Shown in pieces: positions 35,814 through 44,200 of a stretch of DNA of 64,000 nucleotides. The notes below the pieces were generated by a model. That model saw nothing but the letters and a program-made list of their open reading frames with translations. It was not told the origin of the DNA and made no database searches. Origin of the DNA: Kribbella amoyensis. Its GTDB lineage: Bacteria; Actinomycetota; Actinomycetes; Propionibacteriales; Kribbellaceae. The stretch spans positions 3,906,001-3,970,000 of the forward strand of contig NZ_VIVK01000001.1 of assembly GCF_007828865.1 (NCBI RefSeq). Direction: 5' to 3'. Position 1 is the stretch's first letter, and each line of letters begins with the position of its first letter. A program made the position numbers and the translations under genes.

Positions 35814-36803
35814 ATGACCGTTTCGTTGTCGGCGTGGATCGTCACCATCGCCGCCCTGCTGGCCCTGCTGGTGCTGGACTTCCTGATCGTGGCCCGGAAG
35901 CCGCACGAACCGTCCCTGCGCGAGGCGACCCTGTGGGTGTCCTTCTACGTCGGCATCGCGCTGCTGTTCGGCGTCGGCCTGACCCTGGTCGCGGGCGGTG
36001 AGCCGGGTGGGGAGTTCTTTGCCGGCTGGCTGACCGAGTACTCGCTGTCGGTCGACAACCTGTTCGTCTTCATCATCATCATGGGCAAGTTCGCGGTGCC
36101 GCGGCAGTACCAGCAGAAGGTGCTGCTGGTCGGGGTCGCGCTGGCGCTGGTGATGCGCGGCATCTTCATCGCGGTCGGCGCCGAGGCGATCTCGCACTTC
36201 AACTGGGTGTTCTACCTGTTCGGCGCGTTCCTGCTGTACACGGCGTGGAAGCTGGCGACGTCGAAGGAAGAGGAGGAGTTCAAGGAGAACGCCGTCCTGG
36301 TCAAGGTCCGCAAGGTGCTGCCGACCACGGAGACGTACCACCAGGCGCGGCTGACCACGCGGATCGACGGCAAGCGCTTCGCGACCCCGATGCTGGTCGT
36401 GATGATCGCGATCGGCACCACCGACCTGCTCTTCGCCCTCGACTCGATCCCGGCGATCTTCGGCCTCACCCAGGAGCCGTACCTGGTCTTCACCGCCAAC
36501 GCGTTCGCGCTGATGGGGTTGCGCCAGCTCTTCTTCCTGATCGGCGGCCTGCTCGACCGCCTCGTCTACCTCTCGTACGGCCTCTCGGTGGTGCTCGGCT
36601 TCATCGGCGTCAAACTGATCCTCGAAGCCCTCCACCACAGCGGCGTCTCCTGGGCCCCCGAGATCCCCATCGTGGTCTCCCTGAGCATCATCCTCGGCAC
36701 CCTGGTCCTCACCGCCGTCCTCAGCCTCCTCAAATCCTCCCGAGACAGCCGCACAACCAACCAGGACCAGCCCCAACCCGAGGAAGTCAGCGCAAACGAC
36801 TAA
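35814..36803 (+). CDS. TerC/Alx-family membrane protein
   Basis: A 329-residue integral membrane protein with about nine transmembrane segments. TerC signatures: EYSLSVDNLFVFIIIMGKFAVP near residues 75-96, and IAIGTTDLLFALDSIPAIFGLT near 198-219, including the two conserved membrane Asp residues. Members are linked to Mn2+ export and metallation of exported proteins, or to tellurite resistance. CTGGAGGAGCAC precedes ATG 35814. The 123-base upstream gap shows no yybP-ykoY riboswitch core that I can recognise. The last 50 codons drift to C-rich composition. Confidence 0.92.
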   Translation: MTVSLSAWIVTIAALLALLVLDFLIVARKPHEPSLREATLWVSFYVGIALLFGVGLTLVAGGEPGGEFFAGWLTEYSLSVDNLFVFIIIMGKFAVPRQYQQKVLLVGVALALVMRGIFIAVGAEAISHFNWVFYLFGAFLLYTAWKLATSKEEEEFKENAVLVKVRKVLPTTETYHQARLTTRIDGKRFATPMLVVMIAIGTTDLLFALDSIPAIFGLTQEPYLVFTANAFALMGLRQLFFLIGGLLDRLVYLSYGLSVVLGFIGVKLILEALHHSGVSWAPEIPIVVSLSIILGTLVLTAVLSLLKSSRDSRTTNQDQPQPEEVSAND

Positions 36804-36841
36804 CCCGCCAACAACCACCCAACCCACGCACCCGCCCCCCG

Positions 36842-36930
36842 CCCCGGCCACCCGCCCCGCAGTCCCACGCCCCCGGAGTCCCACGTCCGGCCACCCACCC
36901 CGGCCACCCGCCCCGCAGTCCGACGCCCCC
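36842..36930. repeat. Direct repeat, two 33-bp copies
   Basis: The 33-base segments at 36842-36874 and 36898-36930, beginning CCCCGGCCACCCGCCCCGC, differ by one base. They lie in a C-rich noncoding stretch just after terC. Confidence 0.7.
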
Positions 36931-36984
36931 GACGCCCCCGCCAACCGCCTTCCGCCCCCGCCCCCCGCGCCGGCGCCGGCGGCG

Positions 36985-37069
36985 TTTGATGGGCTAACCC
37001 ACGAAATGGTGGGTTGGCCCGCCGAATTTCGGTTGGCCAACCCACCGTTTCAGGGGTTAACCCATCAAA
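36985..37069. repeat. 85-bp imperfect palindromic element, copy 1
   Basis: The ends TTTGATGGG (36985-36993) and CCCATCAAA (37061-37069) are exact complements. The inner arms GGTGGGTTGGCC and GGCCAACCCACC also pair, around a centre near GAATTTC. The whole can fold into one long hairpin. A second copy lies at 37361-37445. Confidence 0.75.
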
Positions 37070-37360
37070 TGGGGGGCCAGCCCGCTCGCGCGTACGCCGG
37101 TTGGCTGTGGCTGGAGCCCGGTCCGGAGCGGAGCGAGGTCGGTGGGTGCTGGGGGCGGGGCCGGCCTGTGGTGGGGCCGGGGCAGGAGGCGGTGGTTCGC
37201 CCCAGGCGCCCGGGGTCTTCACCACCGGATGCTGGCCCGAGCCGCCCCGGCTGCTGGCCGCGAGCCCCTGGGGCCGCGGCCGCCTGCTGGCGCCGCGCCG
37301 TCGCCCTGCGGGCCGGCGCCCCGTCGCCCCGTCGCCCCGCGGGGTGTCGCCCTGTCGGCG

Positions 37361-37445
37361 TTTGAGGGGTTAACCCACGAAGTGGAGGGTTGGCTCGCTG
37401 AATTTCGGTTGGCCAACCCACCGTTTCAGGGGTTAACCCATCAAA
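37361..37445. repeat. 85-bp imperfect palindromic element, copy 2
   Basis: Same length and orientation as copy 1: GGGTTAACCCACGA at the left, the central GAATTTCGGTTGGCCAACCC, and GGGGTTAACCCATCAAA at the right. The left arm has several substitutions, so pairing is weaker. The word CGCGTACGCCGGTTGG follows both copies, 16 bases after copy 1 and about 190 bases after copy 2, with the tandem array between. Confidence 0.75.
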
Positions 37446-37446
37446 C

Positions 37447-37619
37447 GGGGGGACGCCCGCTCGCGTCGGACGGGGGGACGGCCGCTCGCGTTGGTCGGGG
37501 GGACGGCCGATCGCGTCGGTCGGGGGACGCCCGCTCGCGTCGGACGGGGGGACGCCCGATCGCGTCGGACGGGGGACGGCCGCTCGCGTCGGACGGGGGC
37601 ACGCCCGACCGCGTCGGAG
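37447..37619. repeat. Tandem array, seven units of 24-25 bp
   Basis: Units start at 37447, 37472, 37497, 37522, 37546, 37571 and 37595. Consensus GGGGGGACGCCCGCTCGCGT followed by CGGAC, with 1-4 differences per unit. The period is not a multiple of three and no gene covers it. The array is inserted between palindromic copy 2 and the CGCGTACGCCGGTTGG word. Confidence 0.85.
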
Positions 37620-37813
37620 GGGCGCGCCTGCTTGCGCGTACGCCGGTTGGGTGTGGCAGGGGCCCGGCGGCCGGCGCGGGGTTTGCGGGTTAGGACCTGG
37701 CGCGGCGTGGGGCGTGGCGTGGAACCGAGGTGGGTCAGCTCCCAGGTGAGCGCGGGTGCGGGGCGTGAGTTGGCGGGGCGGGGGCCTCGGACCCGGGTGG
37801 GGGTGGGGATGGG

Positions 37814-38566
37814 TCAGGTTGTGGGGCGGCGACGGCGGGGGGTGGGTTTCTTTTCTGGGGCCTGGGTGGGGGTTTGGGTTTGGAGGTCGTGGTAGGCGGT
37901 TCTGGTGTGTTCGGTGTGCTCTCGCATGATCTGGGCGGCTTTGTCCTCGTCGCCTTCGCCGATCGCCTTGACCAGGCGGGCGTGCTCGCGCCAGGAGGCG
38001 GCGCCGCGGACCGGGGCGACCGGGGTGTAGTACCAGCGGACCCGGCGGTCGACCTGGCCGGCGAAGTCGACCAGGAAGCGGTTGCCGGACATCGCGGTGA
38101 TCTTGGCGTGCAGTTCGCCGTTGGTGCGCACCGCGCCGTCGATGTCCCCGGCTTCCTGGAACGCCGTGCCGACCTTGCAGAGCTCCTTGAGCGCCGCGAC
38201 GTCCTCCTTGGACGCGTGCCGGGCGGCGAGCCGGGCGGACTCGGACTCCAGCGCCGCGCGGGCCGCCAGGAGCTGGTCCACCTCGTCCTCGGCCGGGACG
38301 TGCACCATCGCGCCGAAGCCGGGGCGCAGGTCCACCCAGCCTTCGTTGTTGAGCCGCTGGAGTGCTTCGCGCACCGGCTGACGGGAGACGCCGAGGAGAC
38401 CGGCCAGCTCGACCTCGACGAGGTGCCGGCCGCGCTCGAGGGTGCCGTCGATGATCATCTCGGTGAGGGCCTCGTAGACCGACTCCCGCAGAGGCGTCGG
38501 CCGCTTGACGTGCCGTACGCCCGGGGTGTCGGAACTGGGATCCGGGCCCGCGCTGATAGTCGTCAT
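37814..38566 (-). CDS. GntR-family regulator, FadR subfamily (FCD domain)
   Basis: A 250-residue regulator. Winged helix at about 24-90 (TPLRESVYEALTEMIIDGTLERGRHLVEVELAGLLGVSRQPVREALQRLNNEGWV), then an all-helical FCD effector domain (about 97-220) with metal or ligand histidines in GELHAKITAMSGN and WREHARLVKAI. ATG 38566 has GGAAGGA upstream; an earlier frame start would overlap the operator. The 31-bp palindrome at 38591-38621 is its likely autoregulatory site. FadR-type proteins respond to small organic acids, which fits control of the oxalate/glyoxylate island. Confidence 0.9.
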   Translation of the reverse strand: MTTISAGPDPSSDTPGVRHVKRPTPLRESVYEALTEMIIDGTLERGRHLVEVELAGLLGVSRQPVREALQRLNNEGWVDLRPGFGAMVHVPAEDEVDQLLAARAALESESARLAARHASKEDVAALKELCKVGTAFQEAGDIDGAVRTNGELHAKITAMSGNRFLVDFAGQVDRRVRWYYTPVAPVRGAASWREHARLVKAIGEGDEDKAAQIMREHTEHTRTAYHDLQTQTPTQAPEKKPTPRRRRPTT

Positions 38567-38590
38567 GGACGTCCTTCCCGACACACGTAA

Positions 38591-38621
38591 TGGCACTTGG
38601 TAGACAGTCTACCAAGTGCCA
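38591..38621. promoter_or_regulatory. Perfect 31-bp palindrome, probable GntR operator
   Basis: TGGCACTTGGTAGAC (38591-38605), central A, GTCTACCAAGTGCCA (38607-38621): 15-bp arms with no mismatch. The core TTGGTAGAC...GTCTACCAA resembles FadR-subfamily operators. It begins 25 bases upstream of the gntR start codon. Confidence 0.75.
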
Positions 38622-38780
38622 GGTCTGGTGCCGATGCTCGTCCTTGAGCCGGCCGGGGAGTACCCCCTGCTCCCGGTGCTCCGGATCCTGGGATCGTGGT
38701 CCGCGGGGAGTCCGCCGCCGCGGTCAAGGTCCCGGCCGTCCACTGCCGGCCACGTGTCCGGAGCACCGATTCGGGGTGGG

Positions 38781-38936
38781 TCAGGCAGCCGTCGTCTCGC
38801 GAGCGGTCTGCTGCTCGTCGCCGTCGCGGACCTGCCGGCCCAGCTCGACGTCGAGGTCCAGCTCCTGCTGCAGCTCCGGGGCATCCGGGAACTGCGGCCG
38901 GGCCGCCAGAGCACCGAACCTACGGGTGAAGATCAT
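38781..38936 (-). CDS. Small hypothetical protein (51 residues)
   Basis: ATG 38936 to TGA 38781. GGAAAGG lies 6 bases upstream. It begins MIFTRRFGALAARPQFPD and continues with a strongly acidic helical stretch (APELQQELDLDVELGRQVRDG) and a Gln/Thr-rich end. No membrane segment and no family I know. The region between gntR and lysR is otherwise empty, and an island operator copy lies 89 bases upstream in the right place for its promoter. This makes it a plausible real gene of the oxalate regulon; coding status is unproven. Confidence 0.5.
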   Translation of the reverse strand: MIFTRRFGALAARPQFPDAPELQQELDLDVELGRQVRDGDEQQTARETTAA

Positions 38937-39024
38937 TTCTGCCTTTCCGCTCCGGGATCCGCCCGGAGTCTGTCTGGTCGGTCCCCCCGGAACCAGGCGT
39001 CCCGGAGAGTGAGGCCCAAATACT

Positions 39025-39043
39025 GCCTACTGCATACATTCAA
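39025..39043 (-). promoter_or_regulatory. Island operator copy upstream of the 51-residue ORF
   Basis: The minus strand reads ATGCAGTAGGC (39035-39025), one substitution from the ATGCNGTATGC form, immediately after TTGAAT (39043-39038), a possible -35 element. The rest of 38937-39300 holds no gene. GCTATC-CCGT-GATAGC (39276-39291) is a small inverted repeat just beyond the lysR stop. Confidence 0.45.
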
Positions 39044-39300
39044 CCAGCCGAGCGAAGCCGCTATGCCCTCGTCTCACGTGATCCCGGTTACAAGGCCGCT
39101 TCGCAGGCGGGACGGACCGGCTCGGGTGTCGGTGACGTCGGTCACGCGCCCCGTTGCCCGGTCACCCCTCCGGTACCCCGTGCGCGGTCCCGTAGTACTC
39201 CGGGCCCTTGTGGGGAAGGGGTTTTCGTCTCTTCCATCGTGGCCGCGCGGGACCTCGCCGGTCAAAGACCCAGTTGCTATCCCGTGATAGCCGCGGTCTA

Positions 39301-40251
39301 TCAGGCGAGTTGCGCCGAATAGCCGGAACCCATCAGGTGGACGTCCAGCAGCTCGTCGAGCGCGAGGTGGACGCCGGCCTGACGAGCCACGTCGAGCAGG
39401 GCCCGGGCGAGGACCGCCTCGGGGCTCCGCGCGGCGACGACCAGGCCGACCCGCGGCCCGTGCGCCGGGCTCTTCAGCGGGACCACGCGCATCCCGTCCG
39501 GTACGCCGAACATGTGCAGCCAGGCGTGCGAGATCACGGTCGACCAGTGTCCGCCGTGCAGGTGGCTGTACAGCCCGGAGACGGTGTCGCTCTCGATCGC
39601 GGGGGTCGCGGTGGCACCGTCGTCGGAGAAGTAGCTGTTCATGATCCGCCGGTTCCGCATCTCCGGGGACAGCAGGCACAGCGGCAACTCGGCCACCTGG
39701 GCCCAGGTCGCGACCGGGAGCTCGGCCAGCTCGCCGTCCTTCGGGGTGAGCAGCAGGTACCGCTCCTCGTACAGCGGGGTCTTCCGGACGCTGCCGAGGG
39801 TGTCGTCGTCGAGGTACGTCATCGCGACGTCGAGCTCGAAGCCGGCCAGCTTCTGGGTGATGTCGCGCGACGACAGCGACTCCAGCGTCACCCGGGCCTG
39901 GGTGTGCTTCTCGCAGAACGGCGTGGTCAGCAGCGAGACCACCGGCATCGCGGTCGGGATCGCGCCCAGCCGCAGCGTCCCGGTCAGGCCGCCGCGCATC
40001 ACCGACAGCTCGTGCCGCAGCGCGTCCCGCTCCGCCAGGATGCGCTGGGCCCAGAGCAGCACGCGCTCACCCTCGGGCGTCAGTCCCTCGAACCGGCGGC
40101 CGCGCCGGACGATGGGGACGTCCAGCTCCTGTTCCAGCTTGCGGATCGCCGCGGACAGTGACGGCTGGGAGACGTAGCAGGCGTCGGCGGCACGGGCGAA
40201 ATGCCGTTCCCGGGCGAGCGCGACCAGGTACTCGAGCTGGCGGAGCAACAT
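39301..40251 (-). CDS. LysR-family transcriptional regulator
   Basis: A 316-residue LysR protein. The N-terminal helix-turn-helix is MLLRQLEYLVALARERHFARAADACYVSQPSLSAAIRKLEQEL, and the effector-binding domain follows from about residue 90 (GTLRLGAIPTAMPVVS). ATG 40251 with GAGG at good spacing opens exactly at the conserved LysR start. A frame start 16 codons earlier is less likely. Its promoter carries an island operator copy, so it is either a member or the regulator of the oxalate regulon. It is divergent from an alpha/beta hydrolase gene with a CRP-type site between. Confidence 0.92.
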   Translation of the reverse strand: MLLRQLEYLVALARERHFARAADACYVSQPSLSAAIRKLEQELDVPIVRRGRRFEGLTPEGERVLLWAQRILAERDALRHELSVMRGGLTGTLRLGAIPTAMPVVSLLTTPFCEKHTQARVTLESLSSRDITQKLAGFELDVAMTYLDDDTLGSVRKTPLYEERYLLLTPKDGELAELPVATWAQVAELPLCLLSPEMRNRRIMNSYFSDDGATATPAIESDTVSGLYSHLHGGHWSTVISHAWLHMFGVPDGMRVVPLKSPAHGPRVGLVVAARSPEAVLARALLDVARQAGVHLALDELLDVHLMGSGYSAQLA

Positions 40252-40295
40252 GTCAGCCTCGTTTCCGCGACCGGCCGGCCGGCGAGAGGGCGGCG

Positions 40296-40322
40296 GCATA
40301 CCGTTCGCCTGTATACATCATC
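40296..40322 (-). promoter_or_regulatory. Island operator copy in the lysR promoter
   Basis: The minus strand reads AACGGTATGC (40305-40296), matching the ATACGGTATGC form. The plus-strand word TGTATACA (40310-40317) next to it is a perfect palindrome of related sequence. Both lie 45-70 bases upstream of the lysR ATG. Confidence 0.5.
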
Positions 40323-40362
40323 CAATCGTACTGGGAAGCGCCGCCGGCGGACAGGGTTCAGG

Positions 40363-40378
40363 TGTGACTCAGATCACA
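40363..40378. promoter_or_regulatory. Perfect CRP/Crp-type binding site
   Basis: TGTGACTCAGATCACA matches TGTGA-N6-TCACA at all ten defined positions. It lies between lysR and the alpha/beta hydrolase gene, 71 bases before the latter's ATG, and could serve either gene. Confidence 0.6.
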
Positions 40379-40448
40379 TAGGAGTCGGTCGAAAACGCGG
40401 GGCTCTGCTCGACGCGTTGGCAGGAGCGCAAACAGGAAGGCACTGGAC

Positions 40449-41219
40449 ATGGACAAGGTCATCTCCGCCGACGGCACGCCGATCGCCTACGAAACGTTCG
40501 GGTCGGGACCGGGGCTCGTCCTGGTCGCCGGCGCGCTGACGACCCGCGGGTACTACGTGCCGCTCGCCACCGCGCTGTCGTCGGCCTTCACCGTGGTCAC
40601 GTACGACCGGCGCGGCCGTGGCGACTCGGGCGACAATCCGCGGTACGAGGTCGAGCGTGAGGTCGAGGATCTGGCGGCGGTGCGGCGGGCCACCGGCGCC
40701 GAGTACGGGTACGCCGACTCGTCGGGCGTGATGGTGCTGCTCCGGGCGGTCGCGGCCGGGGTGCCGTTCGGGAAGCTGACGATCATGGAGCCGCCGTTCC
40801 GGGTCGAGGGGGCACCGCCGGCGCCGGACCGCTACCTCGAGCGGCTCCGCGAATTCGTTGCGGCCGGCAACCCCGGGGGAGCGGCCGAGCTGTTCATGGT
40901 CGAGGCGGTCGGGCAGCCGCAGGAGCTGGTCGACGGGTTCAAGCAGTCGCCGATGTGGCCCGGGATCGAGGCGATCGGGCACACGCTGGTGTACGACGCG
41001 GAGCAGTTGGGAGACAGCGCGGTCCCGGTCGAGCTGCTGTCCGGGATCACCGTGGAGACGCTGGCTCTGCACAGCACCGGGAGCCCGGAGTGGCTGCAGC
41101 GCGCGGTGCGGTTGGCGGCCGGCGCGCTGCCGAAGGCCGAGGTGCGGGAGCTGGAAGGCGAGTTCCACCAGGTACCGCCCGAAGTACTCGCGCCGGCGTT
41201 GACCGAGTTCTACCTCTGA
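40449..41219 (+). CDS. Alpha/beta hydrolase
   Basis: A 256-residue alpha/beta hydrolase fold protein: oxyanion region GPGLVLVAGALTTRG, TYDRRGRGDSGD typical of the strand-4 loop, and ETLALHSTGSPEW. The nucleophile elbow reads YADSSGV, so a serine is present, but the first glycine of GxSxG is Ala. The terminal FHQVPPEVLAPAL supplies the catalytic His. No signal peptide, so cytoplasmic. AGGAAGG precedes ATG 40449. Reaction unknown. A strong terminator separates it from the convergent PKD-protein gene. Confidence 0.85.
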   Translation: MDKVISADGTPIAYETFGSGPGLVLVAGALTTRGYYVPLATALSSAFTVVTYDRRGRGDSGDNPRYEVEREVEDLAAVRRATGAEYGYADSSGVMVLLRAVAAGVPFGKLTIMEPPFRVEGAPPAPDRYLERLREFVAAGNPGGAAELFMVEAVGQPQELVDGFKQSPMWPGIEAIGHTLVYDAEQLGDSAVPVELLSGITVETLALHSTGSPEWLQRAVRLAAGALPKAEVRELEGEFHQVPPEVLAPALTEFYL

Positions 41220-41228
41220 GACAAAGGC

Positions 41229-41265
41229 GAAGGGGCGCCGCAGTTCAGTCCTGCGGCGCCCCTTC
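41229..41265. terminator. Bidirectional terminator between convergent genes
   Basis: GAAGGGGCGCCGCAG (41229-41243) and CTGCGGCGCCCCTTC (41251-41265) make a perfect 15-bp stem with loop TTCAGTC. It serves both the hydrolase (plus) and the PKD protein (minus). Confidence 0.8.
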
Positions 41266-41279
41266 GTTCGTGGTGTGGA

Positions 41280-44200
41280 TCAGCCGGTGACTGTCACCTG
41301 CCTCGTGATGGTGGCTGCCTTGCCCCAGCCGTCGGTGGTCGTCAGCGTGACCGTGTAGGTGCCCGCTGCCGGGAACGTGTGCGACGGTGCCGACGAGGTG
41401 CTCGTCGGAGTGCCGTCCCCGAAGTTCCACAGGTAGGTGAAGGTGTCACCGGTGTTCGGGTCCGCGGAGCCGACCCCGGAGATGTTGCAGGTCAGCACCG
41501 AGCAGGCCGGCGGGTTGATCACCGGGACCGGGGCCACGTTGTTCGTCGGCTCCGTGATGGTGACCGTCTGAGTAGCGGTCGCGGTCGCGCCCCACTCGTC
41601 CCGCGCGGTCAATGTGACCGTGTAGGTGTTGGCGCTGGTGTACGTCCTGGTCGGGAGCGGTCCGCTGCCGGAGCCGTTGCCGAAGTTCCAGCTGTACGTC
41701 AGCGTCGTCGGGTTCTCGTCGGTCGAGCTGCGCGCGTCGTAGGTACAGACGTTCTGCTGGCACGAGACGGTGAAGTTCGCCACCGGCGGCTGGTTGCCGG
41801 CCGGATGGACCACTGTCACGTGCCGCTCGGACGGCACCGCGGTGACCAGGTCGTGCTGGTCGACCGCCCGGACCCGGACCGTGTACGCGCCCGGCGGGAC
41901 CACCGGAGTGGTGTACGAGAAGTTCGACCCCGGCGTGCCCGGGCTGGTCAGGAAGGCGGTCCGCCAGCTGGCCGTCGTGCTCGTGAACGTCCCGGACGAG
42001 CTCATGTACTGCCCGAGCGAGTTCACGATGCCGACCTCGACCCGCTGCATCGCCTGGTCGTCCTCGGCCCGGCCGGTGACGAAGATCTTCCCGTCGGTGA
42101 ACTCGGTGCCCTCCACCGGCGTCAACAGCGCCTCGTTGAGCGTCGGCGGTGTGTCACCCGGGTAGATCCGGTACCGGGCGGTGGCTCCCGACGTCGAGGT
42201 GTCCTGCTGCCCGGCGGTGTCGTACGCGTACGCCGTCACGGCCCAGTCGCCCTGGGTCGGCAGGGTGACCGGCAACGAGAACGTGGTACTCGTGCCGTTC
42301 GGTGTCGCCAGGGTCGCCGGCAGCGTCGCGAAGGACGCCGCCATCGAGCCGTTCGGCTGCAGGTACCGGTTGGTGTCCTGGTCCTCCAGGGACACCCGGA
42401 CCTCGGCCACTCCCTGGGCGTCGGTCGCCGTCCCGGTCAGGTTGAGCTGCAGGCTCTGCCCGCCGGTGACGGTCCCGGTGACGTCCAGCCGGCCGTCCGG
42501 TGGGGTGTCACCCGGGATCTGGGCGCTCAGGCTGAGCCGGCCCTGGTTCGCGTTCGACGTGGTCAGGCCCAGCTGGTCGGTCGCCCGGACCGAGAAGCTG
42601 TACGAGCCCGGCTTGAGGTTGAACGGTGTCGTGTAGGACCAGTTGTAGCTGGCCTGGTTGAGGTTCAGCGGCGAGACCCGGTACCAGCCCGCGATCGCGT
42701 CCACGCCCCAGCTGCCGTCGGCCGCGAGGTTCTCCCGGGTCGTGCTGTTGCGCAGCTGGATCTCCACGCTGTATAGGGACTGCTCGTCGTTCGCCGAGCC
42801 GGCGAAGGTGAGCGGCTGCCCCGGGGTGACCACCACGGTCCCGACCGTTGTCGGCGGGATCATCGACACCGGCGAACTGATGGAGACCGTCGGCGGTACC
42901 CCGTTCTCGGTGACGATCCAGCTCCGGTCGGCGGTGTCCAGGTCGGACTGGCCGGACGTGTCGGTGGCTCTGGCCTGGGCCTGCCATTCGCCCTCGTACG
43001 GGACCGTGACCTCCAGGGACCAGGTCGTACTGGTCGCGCCGACCACGTCCGGGGTGATCCGGAACGTGTGGATGGTCGGCGACACCGTGCCGTCGTCCTG
43101 CAGGTACCGGTTGTTGCTCAGGTCCCGCAGGGTCAGGCCGATCGAGTTCACGCCGAGGTCGTCGGTCGCGGACCCGGTGATCGTGTAGGTGAAGGAGTTG
43201 ACGACGTTGCCGGACGGTCCGGAGACGCTGGTGTTCGGCGTCTCGTCGGCCAGGCCGAAGGTTTCGTACTTCTTCGTCGCCTTGGTCGGATCCTGCGAGT
43301 TGTTCACGGCCACCGTTCTGGCCATCACCTGCAGTTCCCGGTTCTGCGTCATCGTCAGCGGCAGCGACCAGGTGGTCGAGGTCGCGTTCGGTGACGCCAG
43401 CGTGGCGTTGATGGTGTTGCTGGTGGTGGTACCCCAGGTGGTCAGGTCGTCGTTCAGGTACCGGCGGCTCTGCCGGTCCATGATCTCCACCTGGACCCGT
43501 TGCACCCCGCTCGCCGCCGACGCGGTCCCGCTGATCGTGTACGGCTCGTCGACCGGCTTGATCCGGCCCTCGATCGGATCGGTGATCGTCGTCTCGGTGC
43601 CGTTCGGCGCGGCCACCGAGTTGAAGTCGAAGAACGCGACCCGGCCGACGTTGTAGCCGCCCTTGGTCTGTCCGTCACCGCCGACGAACAGGCCGCGCGG
43701 CGTGATCTCGATGTGTTTGTCGCCCTCGAACGAGTTCGACCCCGGGTTGAACCCGTCGATGGCGGTGCCGTCGGCGGGGTTCAGGGCACCGAGGTGCTCC
43801 CGCCGGACCACCGCGTCGCCGAGGCCGTACCCGGACAGGCCCTGGCCGGTGCCGTAGCCCTGGTCGGTCAGTCCCGGCCAGGGTTGCGGCGAGGTCGGGG
43901 ACTCCTGCCAGGCGAAGTGGCCGCCGACGTAGATCGCGTTCTCGGCGATCGCGATCGAGTACACGCTGTCGAAGTGCCGCGAGATCCACAGCGGCTGGAC
44001 GTTGTCGCCGCCGTCCATCGGGTACGCCACCACGGTGTCGTTGATCGGCGGCCGGTCGCCACCGGATCCGCTGGTCACCGCGAAGTACGTGCCGTCTGGG
44101 GAGATGTCGCCGCCGTAGATCCGCTGGATGCCGCCGACGAACTGCAGGTTGTCGTCCCACAGCCGGGTCCGCCACGGCAGCAGCTTGCCGGTCCGGGTGT

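Noticed and set aside
37447..37619. Possible CRISPR array
   Set aside because: Units of 24-25 bp are directly adjacent with no unique spacers, and no cas genes are nearby.
39276..39291. GCTATC-CCGT-GATAGC as a LysR operator
   Set aside because: It lies directly after the lysR stop, far from any promoter I can identify, and has only 6-bp arms; a weak terminator or chance is as likely.
18840..40317. Attributing the island operator to the GntR protein because FadR-type sites can contain GTATAC
   Set aside because: The gntR promoter has a different, perfect palindrome, while the lysR promoter carries an island copy. The evidence does not decide between the two regulators, so I leave it open.
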